This document shows, one piece after another, positions 1 through 8,408 of a stretch of DNA of 64,000 nucleotides. Every line of letters starts with the position of its first letter. Positions within the stretch are counted from its first letter, which is position 1. Source of the stretch: Hornefia butyriciproducens (GTDB lineage: Bacteria; Bacillota; Clostridia; Peptostreptococcales; Anaerovoracaceae); contig NZ_VUMZ01000006.1 of the NCBI RefSeq assembly GCF_009695915.1, positions 105,042 to 169,041 on the forward strand, read 5' to 3'. Under the pieces are notes generated by a model, which searched no databases, had not been told where the DNA came from, and worked only from the letters and a program-made list of their open reading frames with translations. A program made the translations under genes and the position numbers.

Positions 1-320
1 AATTTAAGCGTTCCCAGTTTGGTGACGCCGTCTACCAGCAGCGCCACCTCCTCGCCGAAATCCTGTACCAGCTGATCTCTAGTATACGCCGTATCCTCTA
101 CCACGTCATGCAAAAGCCCACCGACCAGGGTTTCATCATCCATGCCCAGCTGGGCAAGGATGATGGCCACTGCGATGGGATGGATCAGATACGGCTCGCC
201 GCTTTTGCGAAGCTGTCCTTCGTGAAGCAGTCTAGCCTTCTCATAGGCCCGCCCGATCAGTTCGGTGTCATATTGCTTGTATTTCAGAATTTCCTTCAGG
301 AACTTTGCTTTTGTCTCCAT
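1..320 (-). CDS. relA: RelA/SpoT-type (p)ppGpp synthetase/hydrolase, N-terminal part
   Basis: Only the first ~106 codons lie in the window; the gene runs off the left edge. The translation starts [12 protein letters not shown] and contains the HD hydrolase signature LLHDVVEDT, preceded by [13 protein letters not shown], which is typical of the ppGpp hydrolase domain of bifunctional Rel enzymes. The family makes and degrades the stringent-response alarmone in the cytoplasm. The synthetase, TGS and ACT parts are not visible, so bifunctionality is inferred. It starts 24 bp after secDF stops, so the two are probably cotranscribed. Confidence 0.9.
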   Translation of the reverse strand, partial: METKAKFLKEILKYKQYDTELIGRAYEKARLLHEGQLRKSGEPYLIHPIAVAIILAQLGMDDETLVGGLLHDVVEDTAYTRDQLVQDFGEEVALLVDGVTKLGTLK

Positions 321-344
321 ACATTCTCCGGTAATATCGACTCG

Positions 345-2813
345 TTATCTTCTTTTGCTGCCTTTCTTCTTCTTTCTGCTCTTGCTTCCGCCGGTTCCTT
401 TTTTACCGTTCCCGCCGGATTTTTTCCCGGATTTATTTCCGTTCTTCGGTGCCTCTGCCTCCTGGCCGGTGCTTGTATCTCCGGCAGCGATTCCGGCATC
501 GGAGGTTTTTTCGGTGATTTTGCTCACTTCAGTTTTCGGCGCTTCAACAGCCTTTTTTTCAGATTTCTTCGAGCTTTTCTTTGCTTCAATCCGTTTTCTG
601 GCTTTCTGCTGCGCCAGATAACGGGACGCCTCTGCTCTGCGGTTAAACTCATAGTAGAGCGGGCTGCAGAGACAGATAGAGGAATAGGTTCCCACCAGCA
701 CACCGATCATCAGCGGCAGCACAAACTGCGACAACTGTGCCGATACCAGAATCAGAAGCGGCACCGTTGCGATAACTGTGGTCATTGAAGTCATGATTGA
801 TCGATCCAGTGTCTGATTGATACTGTGATCCAGCAGCTCCATAACCGGTTTCTGACGCAGCATTTTCGAATTCTCTCTGACGCGGTCGAAAATTACGATC
901 GTATCATTGATAGAGTATCCGACCACCGTCAGGATTGCCGCAATGAACGGGTTGTTGACCTGAATCCGGAAAACCGCATATACCGCTATCAGAACCAATA
1001 CATCGTGACCGATTCCGGCAATCGCAGCGACGCCGTATCGCCAGGTCTTAAACCGGAAGATGATGTAGAGCAGCATGAACAGCGCTGCGATTAAAATCGC
1101 CTTGACTGCGTTGTTCCGGAGCTCCTTGCCGATGGACGGCCCGAATTCTTCGGAAGCGACCACGGATTTTTTGTTCAGGTCATACTTCTTCTCGATTGTC
1201 TGCTGCACACTGGCTCTCGCATTTGCGTTCAGCGCTTTGGTTGTCTTGATGATCACCTGATGCTGATCGGCGCCTGAGTACACAATTTCCGGATTCAGGT
1301 GATACTGTCTGATCGTCTTCTCCACATCACTGATAGCCACCTTCTTGCCGAGATCCATCTGGATCATGGTTCCTCCGGTGAAGTCAATTCCGTAATTGAA
1401 GCCCCGTATGCCCAGCGTCACCAGACCGATTACGATTACAGCGCCGCTGATGCAATAGAAGATCTTCCGCTTTTCAATGAAATGGAATTCCTTCCGGACC
1501 AGTTTCTTCGGGGTGCCGTCCGGCCTGCATCCGAAGAACGTATTCTTCGCGAATTTGCTGTCCGCCAGTGCGCCGACAAATATTTGAGTGATGATTACGG
1601 CGGTGAAGATACTGACGATAATACCGATCATCAGGGTAACGGCAAATCCCTTCACTGTTGTGGAGCCCAGTTCGTACAAAACGACTGCGGCGATAAGCGT
1701 GGTGATCTGCGCGTCCAGAACGGTGACAAGCGCATGTTTGAAGCCCTGGTCAACTGCCACCCGTATCGACCTGCCCAATCCGATTTCCTCTTTGATTCTG
1801 GAGAAAATAATTACATTGGCATCCACTGCCATACCGATATCCAGGACGATACCGGCGATACCCGGAAGCGTCAGAACAGCTCCCATCGCAGACATGATCC
1901 ACAGTACAAGAATAACATACAGGCACAGCGCGATATCTGCGAAAAGTCCCAGCACATTATACATCAGAATCATCAGGATAAAGACGAGCAACAGTCCGAT
2001 TCCTCCGGCCACAATGCTCTTGTCCAGCGCATTAGCGCCGATTGAGGCCGTCCGTACCGAAGATTCCACCTCTGTCAGCGATACCGGCAGTGCGCCGCCC
2101 CGGATCAGAGCCGCGGTTTCCTGCGCCTCTGTCTTGGAATATCCGCCGTTCTGCTGATAGATCTCGCAGGAATCATTATTGATTTCGCCCGTTACCGTCG
2201 GCGCTGTCAGCACCTTATCGTCCAGCCAGATAACAACAGATGTCGGATCTGCGGTATTGCCGCTGTCGTCTTTTACAGTGGCGTTAACATTCCCGGCCGC
2301 CGCCAGTCTGGTGGCCTGGGCGAATTTCTCCTGACCCTTCGAGCTGAATTTCATGATAATCTTGTAACCGCCGTGCTCGCTGTCCGTTTCCGCAGAGGCG
2401 GTCTTGACGTCGTCTCCGGTAAGATACTGCGTTCCGTCCGCAAGCGTGAAACGAAGTTTCGCCGTATCACCGATCCGGTTGATCGCCGTTTTAGCGTCTT
2501 TCACACCGGGCATTTCAATACGGAGGCGGTTCTCACCCTCAATGTTGACTGAAGCCTCCGACACTCCCATGGCGTTGACACGCTTGTTGATGACCTGCTG
2601 CGTCTGTTCCATGGTCTCCTTCAGCTTGGTTCCGGTCATTTTCCCGGTCTGTGCCTCCATGACCACGTATACGCCGCCGTCAATATCGAGACCGTACTTC
2701 AGTGAATCTTTGATATTATCCACCGGTCCGAGTCCGAAGAACGAAACATATGCACCGAACGCGACGAGTGCGATAATAAGTACGCTAAGAATTTTCCTGA
2801 ATTTTGAACTCAT
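345..2813 (-). CDS. secDF: SecDF protein translocase subunit (SecD-SecF fusion)
   Basis: An 822-residue fusion of SecD and SecF, the proton-driven membrane subunits that help SecYEG export proteins. SecD occupies about residues 1-430 (GLDIDGGVYVVMEA near the N-terminus, then the P1 domain, then LDIGMAVDANVIIFSRIKEE). SecF occupies about 440-735 (FNYGIDFTGGTMIQM, then GYSINDTIVIFDRVREN). The fused form occurs in many Firmicutes. The last ~90 residues are an unusual hydrophilic tail that turns into Lys/Gly/Ser repeats and ends in KKKKGSKRR. It lies downstream of yajC, the usual Sec partner, across a terminator. Confidence 0.95.
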   Translation of the reverse strand: MSSKFRKILSVLIIALVAFGAYVSFFGLGPVDNIKDSLKYGLDIDGGVYVVMEAQTGKMTGTKLKETMEQTQQVINKRVNAMGVSEASVNIEGENRLRIEMPGVKDAKTAINRIGDTAKLRFTLADGTQYLTGDDVKTASAETDSEHGGYKIIMKFSSKGQEKFAQATRLAAAGNVNATVKDDSGNTADPTSVVIWLDDKVLTAPTVTGEINNDSCEIYQQNGGYSKTEAQETAALIRGGALPVSLTEVESSVRTASIGANALDKSIVAGGIGLLLVFILMILMYNVLGLFADIALCLYVILVLWIMSAMGAVLTLPGIAGIVLDIGMAVDANVIIFSRIKEEIGLGRSIRVAVDQGFKHALVTVLDAQITTLIAAVVLYELGSTTVKGFAVTLMIGIIVSIFTAVIITQIFVGALADSKFAKNTFFGCRPDGTPKKLVRKEFHFIEKRKIFYCISGAVIVIGLVTLGIRGFNYGIDFTGGTMIQMDLGKKVAISDVEKTIRQYHLNPEIVYSGADQHQVIIKTTKALNANARASVQQTIEKKYDLNKKSVVASEEFGPSIGKELRNNAVKAILIAALFMLLYIIFRFKTWRYGVAAIAGIGHDVLVLIAVYAVFRIQVNNPFIAAILTVVGYSINDTIVIFDRVRENSKMLRQKPVMELLDHSINQTLDRSIMTSMTTVIATVPLLILVSAQLSQFVLPLMIGVLVGTYSSICLCSPLYYEFNRRAEASRYLAQQKARKRIEAKKSSKKSEKKAVEAPKTEVSKITEKTSDAGIAAGDTSTGQEAEAPKNGNKSGKKSGGNGKKGTGGSKSRKKKKGSKRR

Positions 2814-2950
2814 ATTATTACTCTCTCACTTTCCGCAGTATTACCTTTCCGGTTTGAAAAACCTCGTACTTCCTTGTATTTTACTACACTTCTCACATAT
2901 CTTCAAGAGTCAACTGCCCGTCCCGCAGGACTGAAAATCGTCCTGAAACA

Positions 2951-2977
2951 AAGAAAATCTCCTGCTTCCAGGAGATT
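2951..2977 (-). terminator. Rho-independent terminator after yajC
   Basis: On the minus strand a perfect 9-bp stem, AATCTCCTG/CAGGAGATT with a GAAG loop, is followed by TTTCTTTG. It lies 34 bp past the yajC stop and separates the tRNA-yajC transcript from secDF-relA. Confidence 0.7.
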
Positions 2978-3010
2978 ATCTCTTATCCACCCTGCACACA
3001 GGGCTGTTTT

Positions 3011-3544
3011 CTATTTTTCAGCCGCACTATCCGCTGTGCTGTCCGTACCGGAAGCGTCTTCCTTCACAGCAGCCTCTCCCTTTTCTTCAGCACTGGCCGG
3101 AGCTTTCTCGGCTTTAGCATCCTTTTTCTCAGCCGGCTCTTCGCTCTTGGCCTTCTTCAATCTCTTCGGGGAAGACTTGCGTGTTCTTACTTCTGACTCT
3201 TCATCCTCATCAAGTCCGCCTGCACCTTTCTGGTCGCCCTTCTTGCTCTTCGACGTCACAGACGAAATGGACCATCTCATAACCTCGAATTTCGTCTTAT
3301 CCGCGCCGACCTGAATAATCAAGGACTGATCCTTTGTCTTCACAATCTTTCCGCAGATTCCTCCGATGGTAATGATCTCATCGCCGACTCGCAGCGAATT
3401 TCTCATCTCGTTGACGGTTTTCTCCTTTTTCTTTTGCGGTCTGACCAGCAGAAAATACATCAATACGATGAACGCGACAAGAATCAGCATCTGGAACGCG
3501 AACGAACTGGTTGACGACGCCATCAAAAATGTACCAAACTTCAT
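3011..3544 (-). CDS. yajC: Preprotein translocase subunit YajC
   Basis: A 177-residue protein with one N-terminal membrane segment (MLILVAFIVLMYFLLV) followed by RPQKKKEK and a small domain with VGDEIITIGGICGKIV, the YajC signature. The start at 3544 has an AGGAGG site; an upstream in-frame start would lie inside the tRNA region. Typical YajC is about 90-110 residues. This one carries an extra ~85-residue tail rich in Lys, Glu, Ala and Ser. YajC associates with SecDF, whose gene follows. Confidence 0.92.
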   Translation of the reverse strand: MKFGTFLMASSTSSFAFQMLILVAFIVLMYFLLVRPQKKKEKTVNEMRNSLRVGDEIITIGGICGKIVKTKDQSLIIQVGADKTKFEVMRWSISSVTSKSKKGDQKGAGGLDEDEESEVRTRKSSPKRLKKAKSEEPAEKKDAKAEKAPASAEEKGEAAVKEDASGTDSTADSAAEK

Positions 3545-3578
3545 AAGATCCTGTTTCCTCCTGTATACCTGTGCTACG

Positions 3579-3666
3579 TGGTGCCGGCGATGGGGGTCGA
3601 ACCCATACGGTGTTTCCACCACGGGATTTTGAATCCCGCACGTCTGCCAATTCCATCACGCCGGCA
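3579..3666 (-). tRNA. tRNA-Leu (anticodon CAA)
   Basis: An 88-nt class II tRNA read on the minus strand. The acceptor stem is TGCCGGC/GCCGGCA, the long variable arm is typical of leucine tRNAs, and the anticodon stem-loop CGGGA-TTCAAAA-TCCCG gives anticodon CAA. The 3' CCA is encoded. It lies 14 nt after the next tRNA-Leu and just before yajC. Confidence 0.95.
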
Positions 3667-3680
3667 TAGTATAAAAAAAA

Positions 3681-3765
3681 TGGTGCGGCTGACTGGACTC
3701 GAACCAGCACGGTTGCCCACACGCCCCTCAAGCGTGCGCGTCTACCAATTCCGCCACAGCCGCAC
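3681..3765 (-). tRNA. tRNA-Leu (anticodon GAG)
   Basis: A class II tRNA of 85 nt on the minus strand with acceptor stem GTGCGGC/GCCGCAC and encoded CCA. Anticodon stem-loop CACGC-TTGAGGG-GCGTG gives anticodon GAG. It is the first gene after the promoter at 3790-3818 and appears cotranscribed with tRNA-Leu(CAA) and possibly yajC. Confidence 0.95.
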
Positions 3766-3789
3766 ATTTTTCAAAAAACCTACGCTACT

Positions 3790-3818
3790 ACTATAATTCA
3801 ATTTCGGCTCTTTGTCAA
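3790..3818 (-). promoter_or_regulatory. Sigma-A-type promoter of the tRNA-Leu pair
   Basis: On the minus strand TTGACA (3813-3818) and TATAGT (3790-3795) are separated by exactly 17 bp. The predicted start falls about 15-20 nt before the 5' end of tRNA-Leu(GAG). Confidence 0.8.
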
Positions 3819-3842
3819 ATAAAACTCGCAAGTTTTCCCCGA

Positions 3843-4436
3843 TTAATCATGTTTTTTTATCAATGCACGGATTCGGGTGTAAAGCTGCTCCAATCCGTCA
3901 GAATTATCAATAATGTAATCCGCCCGGCAGCGCTTTTCTTCTTCGCTCATCTGGCTGCGGATTCTTCTCCGGATCTCGGCCTCGCTGCATCCGTCCCTGT
4001 CCGCGGCCCTCCTGACCCGGACGCTCTCGTCCGCAGTGACCAGCCATACCTCGTCCACCAAAACGTCTGATCCTGTCTCATACAGGGTCGGCGCATCCAG
4101 AAAAGCCACCGGTCCGTCTTCCTGCCGCAGTTCCCGGATTCTCGCCGCCGTTTCCGCGATTACCCGGGACGTTACGATCGCCTCCAGTCTGGCTTTTTTC
4201 TCCGGAGAGGAAAACGCCAGTTCCGCCATCCTCCGGCGGTCAAGTCCCCCGTCGCGGTCTAGAATGCCGCTTCCGAAGTTTCTCGCCAGCTCAGCCAGAG
4301 TCGCGCTTCCCTTTTCTGTCACCTTGCGGGCGATCTGATCCGCATCGACGACGGGATACCCCTGCTCCTTCAGATATGCGGATACAGTTGACTTTCCCGT
4401 GCCGATTCCGCCCGTGATTCCGATAATTTTTCTCAT
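3843..4436 (-). CDS. coaE: Dephospho-CoA kinase
   Basis: A 197-residue protein that phosphorylates dephospho-CoA at the ribose 3'-OH, the last step of coenzyme A synthesis. The P-loop GGIGTGKST is at residues 8-16, followed by VVDADQIARKV and the DAPTLYETG segment of CoaE. The length is normal. It follows polA after a 120-bp gap, a polA-coaE order common in Firmicutes, and is probably in the same transcript. Confidence 0.95.
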   Translation of the reverse strand: MRKIIGITGGIGTGKSTVSAYLKEQGYPVVDADQIARKVTEKGSATLAELARNFGSGILDRDGGLDRRRMAELAFSSPEKKARLEAIVTSRVIAETAARIRELRQEDGPVAFLDAPTLYETGSDVLVDEVWLVTADESVRVRRAADRDGCSEAEIRRRIRSQMSEEEKRCRADYIIDNSDGLEQLYTRIRALIKKHD

Positions 4437-4556
4437 GGTTCCCTCTGTATTGCCTTTGTTTGTCTGTACCGTGCAGCCTTGCGCCCTGCGGCTCTCTGGC
4501 TGTCTGTGTCGCCCGTGTCATTCCTTTGTCCTGCCTATCCTTTGTGAGCTTCCGTA

Positions 4557-7223
4557 TCAGTTTTTCAGATCATACCAGGACCGTCCCGTATTCATGTCAC
4601 AGGAGAGCTCCACCGACAGTTCTGCCGCACTTTCCATATTCCGCAGCAGAAGTTCCTTCACATCTTCAACCTCATCCTCTGCCGCACAGATAATCAGTTC
4701 GTCGTGAATCTGAAGCACCAGTCTGGATTTCATGCCGCGCTCCGTCAGTTCCCTGAAGACCCGGTTCATGGCGATTTTAATGATATCTGCCGCGGTTCCC
4801 TGAATTGGACTGTTCATCGCGAGCCGTTCTCCAAGCTGGCGGGTCATGTAGTTGGAAGAGCCGATTTCATTGATATACCGGCGCCGTCCGAACATCGTCA
4901 GCGTATAACCGTGTTCTCTGCAGTACGCCACCTGGGAATCCAGATACTCTTTAACAGCGCGGTGCTTCTGAAAATATTCCTGAATGTACCGTTCCGCCTC
5001 TTTGCGGCTTATATGCAGATTTTCAGACAGCCCGAAACTGCTCATGCCGTAGATTACGCCGAAATTCACCGCCTTGGCGCGGCTGCGGTCCAGCGGAGTA
5101 ACCTTGTCATAATCCAGTTCGAATACGCGGGCCGCGGTCATCCGATGGATGTCATCCCCGTTGTTGAACGCGGAAATCAGATTCTCATCGCCGGAGAGAT
5201 GCGCCATGATCCGCAACTCGATCTGTGAATAGTCTGCGCCGATCAGGAGTTCTTTTTCTCCTGCCACAAAGGCTCTGCGCAGCTGTCTCCCCATCTCATA
5301 GCGAACAGGGATGTTCTGCAGATTCGGTTCTGTGCAGCTCAGGCGTCCGGTTGCCGCCACCGTCTGTTGGAAATGCGCATGTATTCTGCCGTCACTGCCG
5401 ATCAGCGGACGAATCCCCTCAACGTAAGTACTGTTCAGTTTGGTCAGGGTTCTGTACTGCAGAATCAGAGGTACCACCGGATGCTTGTCCCGAATCTTCT
5501 CCAGAACCTCCGCACTGGTGCTGTATCCGCGCTTTGTCTTTTTTCCCGCCGGGAGACCCAGCTTTTCAAACAGAACAGGTCCGAGCTGTGCCGGAGAGTT
5601 CACATTGAATTTTTCTCCGCAGAGTTCATAGATCTGAGTTTCTATTCCGTCTACCTCTCCGCTCAGGCTGTCGCCGATTTCCTCCAGCGTACCGCGATCC
5701 ACGGAAACTCCCTCGACCTCCATGCCTGCGAGAACCGCAATCAGCGGAAACTCGATTTCGAAGCAGAGTTTTTCCTGTCCGTTATCACTGATCTTTCCCT
5801 CCTGAAGACGTCGAATAAGCTTCACATTCCGGCACCATTGCGCGCCGTATTCCTCCATGGCCTCCAGGTCCTGTCCCAGAAGATCCATCTGGCCGTTCGC
5901 TTCCCGGAATTCCTTCTCAGACTGAATTTCCGTATGCAGGTACTCAAATGACAGAGTCTTAAGGTCATAGTTTGACCGTCCGGGATCCAGCACATATTCT
6001 GCGACTGCGCTGTCGAAGGCGGTAACCGGATCTCTGAGTCCCAGGCTCATCAGCATATAATAATCTGCGATCAGGTCGTGTCCGGCATATCGGAAATTCC
6101 CCCGGTTCAGAATCTCAATCAGCCGGCTCTCTGTCTGTCCTTCAGTCGTCACAAAGAAACTCTGATTCCCGCATATCAGCGAGATTCCCTGAATCACCGG
6201 CGTCTCCACATGATCATTATTTCCGAAAACCCGGATCAGGATTTCTGACCCTTCCGGCAACGCCTCCAGCAGTTTCAGATCTTCCGGCGAATCGATACGG
6301 TGCTTCTCATACTCAGTGTCATCCGAAACGGTTTCTGTCAGCACGTTCCCGACTCCTCCGGCATTCAGCTGCCGCAGGAAACGGTTGAACTCCAGTTTTG
6401 TATAGAGTTCAACAAGCTTCTCGTAATCCGGCTCTTTTCTGTGAAGAGATTCGATTTCAATATCCAGAGGAACATGGGTGTTGATTTCTGCTAGTTTGCG
6501 GCTCATGGCCGCCAGCTGTGCGTTTTCCTCCACCTTCGCCCTCAGTCTGGCGTTTGAGATTTCATCAGTGTGTGCCAGCAGTTCAGCCACCGAGCCGAAC
6601 TGCTTCAGCAGTTTGATGCCGGTTTTCTCACCGACACCGGGGATTCCGGGAATATTGTCAGAGGAATCTCCCATCAGCCCCTTTAAATCGACGAACTGCT
6701 CCGGGGTCACCTCATACCGCTCCAGCATTTTGTCGTAATCGAACAAATCAAATTCCGAAATTCCCCTGCGGGTAATCAGAACCTGCGTCTTGTGGGTACA
6801 AAGCTGAAGCGCGTCCTTGTCGCCGGTGATAATCAGCGGATCGAGCCCTTCCTCTTCTCCTCTGCGGGCCAGCGTCCCGATGATATCGTCCGCCTCATAG
6901 CCCTCCAGTTCCAGATTGTGAATATGCATGGCGTCCAGAATCTTCTTCATGGGCTCAAGTTCCATCGCAAGTTCCGCCGGCATCTTCCTGCGGCCCGCCT
7001 TGTAGTCCTTATATGCCTCGTGCCGGAAAGTGGGCGCGCGCATATCCCATGCGACTGCCATATAATCCGGATCATAATCATCCAGAATCCGATTAAGCAT
7101 ATTTAAAAAGCCGAAGATCCCCTGAGTGTAAATTCCCTCTTTCGTAATCATCGGCTTCTGCATGGCATAATAAGCACGGTTGATCAGACTGTTTCCATCG
7201 ATGATGACGATTCTATTCTTCAT
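4557..7223 (-). CDS. polA: DNA polymerase I
   Basis: An 888-residue family A polymerase. The N-terminal 5'-3' nuclease domain (about 1-290) contains the DSSDNIPGIPGVGEKTG helix-hairpin-helix. The C-terminal polymerase domain has motif A DYSQIELRIMAHLSGD, motif B KAVNFGVIYGMSSFGL and motif C QIHDEL. The middle 3'-5' exonuclease-like domain lacks the DxE metal ligands where Exo I should be, so proofreading is probably absent, as in several Gram-positive Pol I enzymes. The role is Okazaki fragment maturation and repair. Confidence 0.96.
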   Translation of the reverse strand: MKNRIVIIDGNSLINRAYYAMQKPMITKEGIYTQGIFGFLNMLNRILDDYDPDYMAVAWDMRAPTFRHEAYKDYKAGRRKMPAELAMELEPMKKILDAMHIHNLELEGYEADDIIGTLARRGEEEGLDPLIITGDKDALQLCTHKTQVLITRRGISEFDLFDYDKMLERYEVTPEQFVDLKGLMGDSSDNIPGIPGVGEKTGIKLLKQFGSVAELLAHTDEISNARLRAKVEENAQLAAMSRKLAEINTHVPLDIEIESLHRKEPDYEKLVELYTKLEFNRFLRQLNAGGVGNVLTETVSDDTEYEKHRIDSPEDLKLLEALPEGSEILIRVFGNNDHVETPVIQGISLICGNQSFFVTTEGQTESRLIEILNRGNFRYAGHDLIADYYMLMSLGLRDPVTAFDSAVAEYVLDPGRSNYDLKTLSFEYLHTEIQSEKEFREANGQMDLLGQDLEAMEEYGAQWCRNVKLIRRLQEGKISDNGQEKLCFEIEFPLIAVLAGMEVEGVSVDRGTLEEIGDSLSGEVDGIETQIYELCGEKFNVNSPAQLGPVLFEKLGLPAGKKTKRGYSTSAEVLEKIRDKHPVVPLILQYRTLTKLNSTYVEGIRPLIGSDGRIHAHFQQTVAATGRLSCTEPNLQNIPVRYEMGRQLRRAFVAGEKELLIGADYSQIELRIMAHLSGDENLISAFNNGDDIHRMTAARVFELDYDKVTPLDRSRAKAVNFGVIYGMSSFGLSENLHISRKEAERYIQEYFQKHRAVKEYLDSQVAYCREHGYTLTMFGRRRYINEIGSSNYMTRQLGERLAMNSPIQGTAADIIKIAMNRVFRELTERGMKSRLVLQIHDELIICAAEDEVEDVKELLLRNMESAAELSVELSCDMNTGRSWYDLKN

Positions 7224-7255
7224 ACTGATATCCCCCGCAATTGTTCGTGATACAG

Positions 7256-7431
7256 AAAAAAACCCAGGACACCGTCAGGACTTAATTGACGCCTATCAAA
7301 AATGATAGGTGGGTACCCTGTCCTGTGCTTCTGCCGTCCTCTCTGAGGAGGCTTGACATCCGCCCGGGAACTCCGGATTCCCTATAAAAAGCTGTAGGTT
7401 CAATTAAGAGCCCTTAACGCATGTTCCAGGC
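7256..7431 (-). ncRNA. ssrS: 6S RNA
   Basis: A ~176-nt transcript whose ends pair in a long irregular stem. CTTAATTGA near the 5' end pairs perfectly with TCAATTAAG near the 3' end, and the outer segments GTTA/TGAC, GGG/TCC and ACAT/GTGT also pair, around a large open centre. That is the 6S architecture, which mimics an open promoter and binds sigma-A RNA polymerase. A strong promoter gives a start at about 7431, and the 3' end is a T-rich run (7256-7262). Identification rests on structure and context without a covariance model search. Confidence 0.72.
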
Positions 7432-7437
7432 AAATTT

Positions 7438-7466
7438 ATTATACTCCAATCCGTTCCGTTTTACAA
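7438..7466 (-). promoter_or_regulatory. Promoter of 6S RNA
   Basis: Minus-strand TTGTAA (7461-7466), 17-bp spacer, TATAAT (7438-7443). The predicted start is at about 7431, the base where the 6S closing stem begins. Confidence 0.75.
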
Positions 7467-7531
7467 TCCAAAACGACCGGAATCAGAAAAACTCTTATGC
7501 AAAACCTCTCCGGTCTCCCCGAACGGTCCGG

Positions 7532-8260
7532 CTATTCCAGTTCTTCCAGATCCACCGAACAATTGGTATGGACACTCTGAACGTCGTCGTTGTCCTCCAG
7601 GAAATCCACCAGTTTCTTCAGCTTGCGAAGATCCTTTTCGTCCGGCGTGCTCTCCACGGACGGAACATATTCAACCTCAGACTCCACCAGCTCATAGCCC
7701 GCCTTTCTCAGTGCGTCATCCACCGCCGGATAATCTGCCGGATCCGTGGTGATCTCAAAGCTGTCCTCATTGGTGGTCATATCCTCTGCTCCGGCCTCCA
7801 GCGCCGCATCCATCAGCGTGTCCTCATCCACATCGTCTGTCTTCTCAATGATGATTACGCCCTTTCTGGCAAACATGTAGGATACACATCCCGGCGTACC
7901 CAGATTTCCGCCGTGCTTGTCGAACAAAGAACGGACTGCCGAGGTCGTCCGGTTGGTATTGTCTGTCAGACAGTCGACGATGATCGCAACTCCGCCTGCA
8001 CCGTATCCCTCGAATTTCAGTTCTTCATAGGCCGCTCCGCCCAACTCGCCTGTGCCTTTCTTGATGGCGCGTTCGATATTGTTGTTCGGCATGCCGATGC
8101 CTTTTGCTTTTTCAATGGCAACGCGCAGACTCGCATTATATTCCGGATCTCCTCCGTCCTTTGCCGCTACCGTAATGGTTTTCGCATACTTCGTGAACAG
8201 TGCGGCCCTCTTGGAATCCTGTGCCGCCTTTCTGCCCGCGATTGTGCCGTGTCTTCCCAT
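7532..8260 (-). CDS. yebC: YebC/PmpR family protein
   Basis: A 242-residue protein beginning MGRHGTIAGRKAAQDSKRAALFTKYAK, a diagnostic YebC/TACO1 start, with PNNNIERAIKKGTGE and FEGYGAGGVAIIVDCLTDN. Members have been described as transcriptional regulators and, for YebC2/TACO1, as factors that help ribosomes through polyproline stretches; this sequence does not decide between them. It has its own promoter at 8314-8342 and a GGAGG site. Confidence 0.92.
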   Translation of the reverse strand: MGRHGTIAGRKAAQDSKRAALFTKYAKTITVAAKDGGDPEYNASLRVAIEKAKGIGMPNNNIERAIKKGTGELGGAAYEELKFEGYGAGGVAIIVDCLTDNTNRTTSAVRSLFDKHGGNLGTPGCVSYMFARKGVIIIEKTDDVDEDTLMDAALEAGAEDMTTNEDSFEITTDPADYPAVDDALRKAGYELVESEVEYVPSVESTPDEKDLRKLKKLVDFLEDNDDVQSVHTNCSVDLEELE

Positions 8261-8313
8261 GGAGACACCTCCTTCTTTGTATTTTCAATTTTTAAGTCAT
8301 ACTCAACTACGGT

Positions 8314-8342
8314 ATTATACAACAAAAACGTTCCATTTTCAA
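8314..8342 (-). promoter_or_regulatory. Promoter of yebC
   Basis: Minus-strand TTGAAA (8337-8342) and TATAAT (8314-8319) separated by 17 bp, about 50 bp upstream of the yebC start. Confidence 0.7.
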
Positions 8343-8408
8343 TATCGACTTGGTTTTTATTCCGAATTCCCGCGATTTTCACTGTTCTGCGCGTGCCGTT
8401 TAATCTCT

